A stretch of 64,000 nucleotides of DNA from Rickettsia helvetica (GTDB lineage: Bacteria; Pseudomonadota; Alphaproteobacteria; Rickettsiales; Rickettsiaceae): positions 1,240,001 to 1,304,000 of the forward strand of contig NZ_OZ018776.1 of assembly GCF_963970025.1 (NCBI RefSeq), in the 5' to 3' direction. Shown piece by piece: positions 57,364-64,000 of this stretch (position 1 is its first letter; each line of letters opens with the position of its first letter). A model generated the notes under the pieces. That model had not been told where the DNA came from, made no database searches, and was given only the letters and a program-made list of their open reading frames with translations. The position numbers were made by a program, and so were the translations under genes.

Positions 57364-57592
57364 ATGAAAGAACTAATAGAATTTCTAGACAAAAGAGGAT
57401 TAAAGGATAAAGCAGATAGTTTAAGAAAGGGTGGTACGATGCTTGGCTCTTGGAGGGGGAGACATAGGCGAGCAAGGTGCAAGGGAACTAGCTAGAACAC
57501 TTAAAGCTAATAACTCTTTAACGGAGCTTTATCTTTCTAATAACAACATAGGCAAAGTAACGTTGGACACCATAGTACTTGCGTGGCAATAA
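57364..57592 (+). pseudogene. Leucine-rich-repeat protein, 5' remnant
   Basis: MKELIEFLDKRGLKDKADSL opens the frame; a shift near 57430 leads to LALGGGDIGEQGARELARTL and KANNSLTELYLSNNNIGKVT, two ribonuclease-inhibitor-type LRRs. The end (VLAWQ and stop) looks like part of a palindromic-repeat arm (GCGTGGCAAT), three bases before the IS element. Confidence 0.6.
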
Positions 57593-57594
57593 AC

Positions 57595-58820
57595 TGTACT
57601 AGTTAGGAGTTGATCTGACAGTATTGAGTAATCAGGCAGCTTGATAAGTTAAGGTCAAGTTGTCTGATATTGTCTCTATATTATCAATATTTTTATTAAT
57701 TGCAATATAAAGAGAATCTTTAAAAGTTTGCATTGGCGTTTTACCGTAACAATGTTTACCTGAATGAGTTCTTTCATTATTATAACCTACAAGCCAGTTA
57801 TCTATATCAGTTTGTAGCTCTTCTAATGTAGAATAAAACTTTTTGCGGAATAAAATGTGATAACATTCTTCTTGCATAGTTGTGTGGAATCGTTCACATA
57901 TCCCATTAGTTTGAGGACTATAGGCTTTAGTTTTAGAATGATCTATATTTTCAATACCAAGATATAACTGATAAGCATGATGCTCAGGCTTGCCACAATA
58001 CTCCGTTCCTCTATCTGTTAATATCCGAACCAGAGGAATATTATAGCTTTCAAAAAATGGTATAACCCTATCGTTAAGATGGTCTGCACTCGTTATAGCT
58101 GTTTTTTCTGTATAAAGTTTACAAATAGCAATAGAATAAGTATCAACGAAAGTTTGCTGATAAATACGTCCTATACCTTTTATATTCCCTACATAATAGG
58201 TATCTTGAGAACCAAGATAACCGGGATGTAAACTCTCAATCTCACCGCTTGCTTCACGTTTGTTTTTTACTTTTTCAAGAGCTGTTAACTGTATATCATT
58301 TAGAATAATACCGTCGCTTGCTACCTTATTTTCTAAAGCTTTTAAGCGTTTCTTAAAATTTTCTAAATCATGACGAAGCCAAACTGATCTTACGCCTCCT
58401 CCTGAAATAATTATTCCTTTCTTGCGTAGCTCATTAGCTGTACGTTCTTGACCATAAGCGGGATATTCAACTGTAATATTAACTATAGCATCTTCAACAC
58501 TTGCTGGTACTCGGTTCTTTAAACAAGGCTTTCTTCTGCTCATCTCATATAGCGCTTCTTCTCCACCTTGTTCATGAAGCTCTTTATAGCGGTAAAATGT
58601 ATCTCGGCTATAACCCATTACTTTACATGCTTGCGATACGTTACCTAGTTGTTCTGCTAGTTGTAATAAACCAATTCTTGGCTTTATTATTTTTTGTTGG
58701 TATATTGTCATCTGACAGTCTCCTTTTTTTAGAGGTTGTTAAATTTTTGCCGGGTACGAGTATATCTTTTTTTTCATACCCAACAACTTCTTACTGTCAG
58801 ATCAACTCCTAACTAGTACA
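57595..58820 (-). mobile_element. Complete IS481-family insertion sequence
   Basis: 1226 bp bounded by perfect 29-bp inverted repeats, 57595-57623 (TGTACTAGTTAGGAGTTGAT...) and 58792-58820, with the TG...CA termini common in this family. One transposase gene fills it. Flanks AATAAAC and AATAAAT suggest an imperfect 6-7 bp target duplication. It appears intact and potentially mobile, and it sits between halves of palindromic-repeat sequence. Confidence 0.9.
57632..58711 (-). CDS. IS481-family transposase
   Basis: 359 residues. N-terminal helix-turn-helix (LAEQLGNVSQACKVMGYSRD) and an integrase core (rve) with the DDE triad in TFVDTYSIAI, ILTDRGTEYCG and NGICERFHTTMQEE. C-terminal YNNERTHSGKHCYGKTPMQT is typical of IS481. 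Cuts and joins DNA at the 29-bp ends. Full length, no lesions. Confidence 0.93.
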   Translation of the reverse strand: MTIYQQKIIKPRIGLLQLAEQLGNVSQACKVMGYSRDTFYRYKELHEQGGEEALYEMSRRKPCLKNRVPASVEDAIVNITVEYPAYGQERTANELRKKGIIISGGGVRSVWLRHDLENFKKRLKALENKVASDGIILNDIQLTALEKVKNKREASGEIESLHPGYLGSQDTYYVGNIKGIGRIYQQTFVDTYSIAICKLYTEKTAITSADHLNDRVIPFFESYNIPLVRILTDRGTEYCGKPEHHAYQLYLGIENIDHSKTKAYSPQTNGICERFHTTMQEECYHILFRKKFYSTLEELQTDIDNWLVGYNNERTHSGKHCYGKTPMQTFKDSLYIAINKNIDNIETISDNLTLTYQAA

Positions 58821-58848
58821 AATAAATGCTATAAAATAGCATTTTTTA

Positions 58849-58933
58849 CTGGATTGCTTCGTCAATTGCTATGCAATTTCCTCGCAATGACGAACTCGGT
58901 ATCCACGCAACAACACCTCCGCAGGAATGACAT
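58849..58933. repeat. Right halves of a nested palindromic stack
   Basis: In order: CTGGATTGCTTCGTCAATTG...CTCGCAATGACGA, GGTATCCACGCAACAA and CCTCCGCAGGAATGACA. These are right-hand arms of three repeat families with no matching left arms here. A GCGTGGCAAT fragment lies just left of the IS at 57581. The stack seems cut by the IS insertion or a deletion. Confidence 0.7.
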
Positions 58934-58968
58934 AGTAGGAGTTTATCCTACCACAGCTTTCAGCTTCT

Positions 58969-60405
58969 CTATAGTTTTTGGATCTTTTGCACAAGTCCTA
59001 AAAATATTTCCCGCTCATAGGCAAGTAGGTCCTCTTCATTCGTTTCATTATGTTTATCAATAATATCTTGAAATTTGCTAAGTACTTTATTTTGTAGATC
59101 GTTATATTTTGATGTATCTATTTCAGTTGCTAAATTTATTTTAGGCAAAGTAATTTTATGAGGAGTAGGTACTATCTTTTTAGATAGGTTTAATTTTAAA
59201 GCTTCATCTAAAATATAATGCTTGTTCATATTTACTTGCATATTCTCTACTTCATAATCGGCTGAGCTTGATTTATTCTGCTCTATAATATTTCTGATAT
59301 TTCTAATTAGTTTAGTTTTATCACCGTTACTTCGTACAAACATTTCGGTAACACCACCCCAGCCGGGAATTAAACCGACACCAAGTTCTACAAGTCCTGC
59401 GTTAAGTTCCTGATTTGCTACAATATAGCTTGAGTGCAATAGCAGCTCACACCCGCCTCTAAGTGCTACTCCTTTGGCACAACTAACAATATGAGTCCCC
59501 GAATATTTTAAGTGCAACACAGTTTGTTGCCCAACTTTTAATAAATTTTCTAGATCATGAAAATTGTCGTCTTCAATATAGGAAAGAAGAAGCTTTAAAT
59601 CCGCACCGGCAGAAAAATTATTTCCTTGCGGATAAATATAAAGATTTTTACCATCATTTTCGGCTTTACTTACCACTTCTTGAAGTAAGTAAAACACATT
59701 ATGATTTAAACAATTCATTTTTGTAGTAATCACAAAAATTAAATTCTCACGATAATTTATTAGCTTTGCAGAATCGTTTTCTAATACTATCTGACTTTCT
59801 TGTAAAATATCTTTGTGAGAATTAAATTTTTGTTTATCAATTTTTTGATATTCTTTATTGGCTAAATATTGTGGAAGTGGGATATGCACTACACCGGCAT
59901 TTTTAGCTACAAATTCCCAGCCGTCTTTAGCCGCTTTATAGTCAATAACTCAAAAGGACCGTATTTCCAGCTATAACCAAGCTTCATAGCAGCATCAATA
60001 TCATAAATATTATCCGGTAAATTTTCTTTGAGCCTTTTAAGAGGTAATGTAGAGGTATTAGAAGCAATAATTGTATCTTCTTTAAGATAAGAGATAATCT
60101 TATTATATAATTTGGTGTTTGATTTCTAACTTCTCGACAATAACTTCAATAACTAGATCACATTCTTTAATTAAATCCAAATCATGTTCTAAATTACCGA
60201 TGGTAATGAAATTTACTTTATCCGGAAAAGACAAAGGAGGAGGTTTTTGTTTATGCAAATTTTCTACGGCATTTTTTACTATTTTATTAGGATCATCGGA
60301 ATCTTTAGCGATAATATCAAGTAGCACTACTTTATGAGAGGAATTAGCAATTAAAGCCGCAATCCCTGAACCAATAACACAAACTTTTTTTATTTCATTT
60401 TGCAT
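58969..60405 (-). pseudogene. fadB: 3-hydroxyacyl-CoA dehydrogenase/enoyl-CoA hydratase fusion, decayed
   Basis: The 60405-60103 piece has the dehydrogenase NAD-binding start (KKVCVIGSGIAALIANSSHK then VVLLD), with part of the GxGxxG loop deleted. After a frame change come DTIIASNTSTLPLKRL and, abruptly, GYSWKYGPFELL, showing a large internal deletion. The 59889-58969 piece is a crotonase domain: GNNFSAGADLKLL, KGVALRGGCELLLHSSYIVA, ELGVGLIPGWGGVTEMF. The domain order (dehydrogenase first) is that of alphaproteobacterial fusions. Fatty-acid oxidation via this gene is lost. Confidence 0.8.
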
Positions 60406-60436
60406 AAGTTACTTCACTCCTGATGGTTTTGTTTAA

Positions 60437-60538
60437 TCGTCATTGCAAGCGAACGTAGAGAGCGTGGCAATCCCAGGAATTTTGTACTGTTTTATGAGAT
60501 TGCCACGTCAAGGCTCCGCCTTTCCTCGCAATGACGAT
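60437..60538. repeat. Palindromic element (CATTGCGAG family)
   Basis: TCGTCATTGCAAGCGAACG...GCGTGGCAATCCC and GAGATTGCCACGTCAAGG...CTCGCAATGACGAT. Its right edge creates the stop codon of the comF pseudogene. Confidence 0.85.
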
Positions 60539-61216
60539 CTACGTCATAGCAACAGACATAACATATACCGACGCTGCCCCTGCTTGCCGTAAAATTTTAG
60601 CACATTCATTTATAGTAACAGCAGTGGTAACGACATCATCCACTAATAAGATTTTTTTACTTACAATATTATTATTTTTGCGTTGTTTTCGTGACAGAAA
60701 CGTCTGAGACTTGGTCCATTTTGATTTAGTTAAAATATCGGCTTTTAACATTTTATCGGTAACTTTTGCAATTTCCATAGCTAAAATATGAGCAGGATTA
60801 TACATTCATAGTAACCTCTTAAATCTATTCATAGGTACAGGTATGATTAGATCAATATCTTTTATATCCTCGCTATATCTATTATATAAAAGCTTAGCAA
60901 AGGTCTTAGTAAATATCATCTTATCTTGATATTTAAACTGATGAACTATTTTTTTGCTATGCTCATTAAACTTAAATAGGCTGCGAGCTAGATCATAATT
61001 AGGTTTGTTGCTATAATAATTTCCACAAATGCAGTTATCTAAGATTTTTATACTAAATCTTTGTCCGCATATACTACAATAGGGTCTTGCTATAAACTCT
61101 AGCTTCTTCCAACAATCGCTACAAAATTCACCGCTTCCCCCTAGTATTTCCGCACAGCTTAAACATCTCTGCGGCAAGATATAATCTATAAGATAATTAT
61201 AAGATTTAACCAACAT
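60539..61216 (-). pseudogene. ComF-family phosphoribosyltransferase-like protein, one nonsense codon
   Basis: The N-terminal part (61216-60806) has the double zinc-finger CLSC...CSDC and CSICG...CIC then FKYQDKM and LIIPVPMNRFKRLL. A TGA at 60808-60806 is followed at once by ATG in the same frame, continuing to the PRPP site KKILLVDDVVTTAVT. CGA or AGA to TGA would explain it. The final MT and stop come from the border of a palindromic element. ComF proteins assist DNA uptake or processing; here it is probably dead or made as two pieces. Confidence 0.8.
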
Positions 61217-61235
61217 TCATTCCCTTTGAAGATTC

Positions 61236-62772
61236 TTATTTCTTAGATGCACTTTTTGTTGGCGACGGTGTTCTACTACTGTAAGAACTAACCTTACCGT
61301 GTGTTAAATTTTCCTGCATATGATGTACTTTTTCTTCCGCTTTAGCAATTTCGGGAGTTTTTGGCTTTTGAATATTAGGAGTAATAAGAACGGTACTAGG
61401 TTTCTGCTCTTCCTTTTTACCATATATTTCTTTTAAATATCCAAATTGCGATTCAACAAAATAACCGACTCCTGCGTTTACTGCTGATTTAGCTTTTTCA
61501 AAATTAGTTTTTTCAGGCGGAGGTAAAAATTCCTGCCTTTCTGCTACTTTTGCTCTTGTTACATTAAAATGTTCTCTAAGCTCTCTTTCACTTAATTGAT
61601 CAATTTTAGGGGTTGTAGCTAAAAACTTTTCTAAGGCTTTGGTATCTGTTTTTGCTTGCCTTTCTTTTTCAAGCAAGTCTTTTTTATCTTCATAATTTCC
61701 TATTGATGTTTTTAAACTATTTATTTGATTTATTTTATCTTTTTTTCGTTCCATATGTACTAATTTTATGTCTGCTTCACCTATAACATTACTTCCTCCT
61801 CCAATAAGACCGGCTGCTAAACCGGTTATAATACCACCTGCTGAACCTGCTTGTGCCACTAACGCCGCTACTTCTAAAACATTATCCCGAACTGCTTTTA
61901 AAATTTCTTTAGTTCTCGTAGTATTTAACTTTTTAGGTTCAAGAGTTCCTTGATAAATTTTAGGTAATTTAGTATCCAAAAAATTTTTAAGTGTCGGACT
62001 ATCTTTTGCTTTATCTTTTTGAGTGTTAATTATTAGATCTACTTGTTTTAAATAATTATCCTTAATATTTTCTAAAGTTTTTTTCTCTCTATCTAAATGC
62101 TTATCTGCTCTTACTTCTAAAGTTTCTTTTCCGATATTATTAAGTAATGGCTGATAAAGAAAGTGCAGCAAGACCAAGCCCAACTGGCGTCGGGTTAAGG
62201 GCTAACGACACCATGACACCACCAATTTTTGCCGTACGTTTTACTGCCTTACTACCCAATGTTTTATATGTTGTCTCTAATACATATTGCTGCCCTTTCA
62301 GCCCCCCGGTAAAGTTCTTATTTTATCAAGCACCTTATCAACAACACCGGGGCTTGGTGGACCTGCTTCTTTAATTTTTGCACCTTGCTGAAGTTTATCA
62401 ACCGGATCATAAGTTTTTGCTACTTTTTCTCCAACATTAATTACTCCTTCTACTATATGAGTAGAACTAGCGACAACTTTACTGCCCTCCTTTACCATTT
62501 CGATTGCTACTCCACTTGCAGCGATTCCAGCACGAGCAACTCTAGCACCGTAAAGTGCCGCATCCTCTTTCAGCGTTCTTTTTCCTGCTGGCTTATTTTG
62601 CGATTGCCGTTCCTGTGGAGGCTCAGAAGCTTTTGTTTGTGCTGGCTTCTAAAGGCTCTACTCTTTCAGGGGTATTTATTGAAGATTTAAGCTTATTATC
62701 TTCTGCTGCATTTTTTATTCCTTCTTCAGGAGTATTAATAGATGATTTACTGCTTAAATTTTCTTTACTCAT
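61236..62772 (-). pseudogene. Decayed large rickettsial hypothetical protein
   Basis: ATG at 62772 (MSKENLSSKSSINTPEEGIK with repeats of SSINTPE) shifts frame near 62650. It continues ASEPPQERQSQNKPAGKRTL and ARVARAGIAASGVAIEMVKE to 62298, shifts, reads VLETTYKTLGSKAVKRTAKI and LNPTPVGLGLAALSLSAI, then shifts again near 62160 to the 61236 piece (ETLEVRADKHLDREKKTLEN...). That piece has a glycine-rich hydrophobic segment AQAGSAGGIITGLAAGLIGG and a Ser/Thr/Pro/Lys-rich tail. About 510 residues originally; candidate secreted or membrane protein. Three frameshifts. Confidence 0.6.
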
Positions 62773-62798
62773 AGATATCTCATAAAATTATATATCAT

Positions 62799-62879
62799 TG
62801 TCACCCCGTGGCTTGACCATAGGGTCCAAAAAAAAATTAAGAAAGATGGATATCCCCGCGATCAAGTCGCGGGATGACA
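62799..62879. repeat. Palindromic element after the ubiH-type gene
   Basis: TGTCACCCCGTGGCTTGACC...GGGTCCA and GGATATCCCCGCGATCAAGT...GGGATGACA. It ends two bases from the stop codon of the FAD monooxygenase gene. Confidence 0.85.
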
Positions 62880-62881
62880 TA

Positions 62882-64000
62882 TTACCGCTCTCCCATCGCA
62901 TAGCTAGTAATCAAATTCTTAATAGGTTTTAAATTATTTATCGTCTTAAACCCTATTTGCCTTAAATATCTTAAATTTTTGGAATAATTTGAAAAAATAT
63001 TATTTAACTCATCAGTCAGCTTATACATAATAAAATTATCGTCTTGCCTTAGCTTTTGATATTCTTGTAATGTATCATTATTACTAATGATCATACTCAA
63101 AGTCTCTATATCTTTTATACCTTGATTAAGCCCTTGTCCGGCGAGCGGATGTACTGTGTGAGCAGTATCTGCAATAAGCACTATACGGTTATGAAAATAT
63201 CTATTTGCTATACGGGCTTTTAACGGGAAGCTACTAATCTCACTATCAATAGTAATTTTACCTAGGGAATTACCGGCATTTCTTTGAGTTAAAAATCTAA
63301 CTTCTTCTACGGGCAAATTAACAATTAAAGCAGCCTGATCAGAAGAAGTTGACCATATTACGGATGCAGCATATTGATCTTTTAAAGGCAGCAAAGCAAA
63401 AGGACCAAGCGGCAAAAAATGCTCCATAGCACTATTTTCATGCGGCTTTTCATGCTTAATGTTAAATGTCAGAGCTGTTTGATAAGGTTTTTCTATTTCA
63501 TTAGCGAAATAATTAGATCTTACTTTTGAATTTGCTCCGTCACATATAATTAATAAATTACATTTAATTTGTTTATCATCAAATTTTATAATCGAATAAT
63601 CGCTATGACTTATAACTTTTTGATATTCATTATTATCAATTAATGTTATTAGCGGATGATCAGTTATTTGCGATAATAATATTTTTTTAAAATTACTATT
63701 TTGAACTACATAACCCAGTAAACTATCATTATCATTTCGTAAGTCTAATATCTCCAATGCCTTATTATCTACTACATATACGTCTTGCATTTCTGCCATA
63801 AACTTCTCAAGCTCTTCCCATATCTCAATAGAGAATAAGAAATTTTTAGAATGCGGCGTTAAAGCAGTCGTTCTTATATCTTTAAAAAACTCTGGACTTT
63901 TTACCGATTTACTCTCGAATATAGTAGTTTCTATGCCTTTTTTTGCAAAAGAAAGTGCCGTTAGCATACCGCTAAGACCACAACCTAAAATTGCTATATT
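62882..64000 (-). CDS. UbiH/Coq6-type FAD monooxygenase (5' end outside window)
   Basis: At least 372 residues. The frame runs open to the window edge and includes NIAILGCGLSGMLTALSFAK, the FAD-binding GxGxxG, so the true start lies beyond 64000. Other motifs: LLIICDGANSKVR (DG motif) and IVLIADTAHTVHPLAGQGLN (GD-like FAD motif). Ring hydroxylase of ubiquinone synthesis, UbiH/UbiF/Coq6 group; position specificity cannot be read. Complete at its C-terminus. Confidence 0.88.
   Translation of the reverse strand, partial: NIAILGCGLSGMLTALSFAKKGIETTIFESKSVKSPEFFKDIRTTALTPHSKNFLFSIEIWEELEKFMAEMQDVYVVDNKALEILDLRNDNDSLLGYVVQNSNFKKILLSQITDHPLITLIDNNEYQKVISHSDYSIIKFDDKQIKCNLLIICDGANSKVRSNYFANEIEKPYQTALTFNIKHEKPHENSAMEHFLPLGPFALLPLKDQYAASVIWSTSSDQAALIVNLPVEEVRFLTQRNAGNSLGKITIDSEISSFPLKARIANRYFHNRIVLIADTAHTVHPLAGQGLNQGIKDIETLSMIISNNDTLQEYQKLRQDDNFIMYKLTDELNNIFSNYSKNLRYLRQIGFKTINNLKPIKNLITSYAMGER

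Noticed and set aside
12421..62879. Possible CRISPR array, because many similar short repeats occur
   Set aside because: Repeats are palindromic, dispersed, of several families and without regular spacers; no cas genes are present.

Overview
The window is AT-rich chromosomal DNA from a Rickettsia (alphaproteobacterium, obligate intracellular). The evidence is concordant across the 64 kb: a rickettsial set of conserved genes (isc cluster with two cysteine desulfurases, nuoN, hemB, priA, ubiX, dnaB, radA, recO, rimP-nusA-infB, tyrS), many pseudogenes with a few lesions each, dozens of Rickettsia-type palindromic repeats (some inserted in frame inside genes), and debris of a conjugative element with F-type TraG. 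I cannot name the species from sequence alone; the amount of mobile debris suggests a repeat-rich spotted-fever, transitional or symbiotic lineage rather than the typhus group.

Layout. 1-3540: decayed conjugative-element remnant (TraA/primase-like fragment, Rpn fragment, TPR cargo gene, three-piece traG) lying directly 3' of tRNA-Gln. 3600-7450: tRNA-Gln, pepP carrying three in-frame repeat insertions, an amino-acid permease and a LysM protein. 7520-12300: a dead toxin-antitoxin pair, then the isc cluster transcribed leftward (iscR, nifS-like, iscS, iscU, iscA), with a good promoter and IscR-type box in front of iscR. 12400-19060: an accessory stretch with decayed genes, a DUF1189-like membrane protein, a truncated group II intron inside an Rpn gene and a decayed helical-repeat protein. 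19185-34900: mostly housekeeping genes mixed with candidate host-interaction genes (kinase-like 512-aa protein, proline-rich 343-aa protein, 961-aa pentapeptide-repeat protein) and one intact toxin-antitoxin pair. 35060-41640: radA, recO and tsaB between an ankyrin pseudogene, an orphan antitoxin and another decayed gene. 41925-51640: infB, nusA, rimP, a one-base-frameshifted fic, tlyA, an AAA ATPase, tyrS and a BrnT/BrnA-like pair. 51750-62800: the most decayed part, with a PAP2 pseudogene, a frameshifted gene behind a perfect consensus promoter, nested palindromes, tRNA-Arg with a recombinase tail, phage lysozyme debris, a complete IS481-type element with perfect 29-bp ends, and fadB and comF pseudogenes. 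The right edge cuts a ubiH/coq6-type gene.

How it works together. The intact genes cover Fe-S assembly, respiratory complex I, haem and ubiquinone synthesis, replication and repair, and translation. At least four toxin-antitoxin loci are present, two intact and two decayed.

The most striking signal is the palindromic repeats. They fall into a few arm families (TTGTTGCRTGGATC; TGTCATTCC...GGAATCCAG; GTCATCCCG...CGGGATCC; CGTCATTGCGAG...; TTAAAATACTAATA). They are repeatedly nested inside one another, up to five levels deep (53526-53857 and 55338-55697). They also supply or sit next to the ends of several genes. Two further hairpin elements, a 174-bp one and a 126-bp pair, abut start or stop codons exactly.
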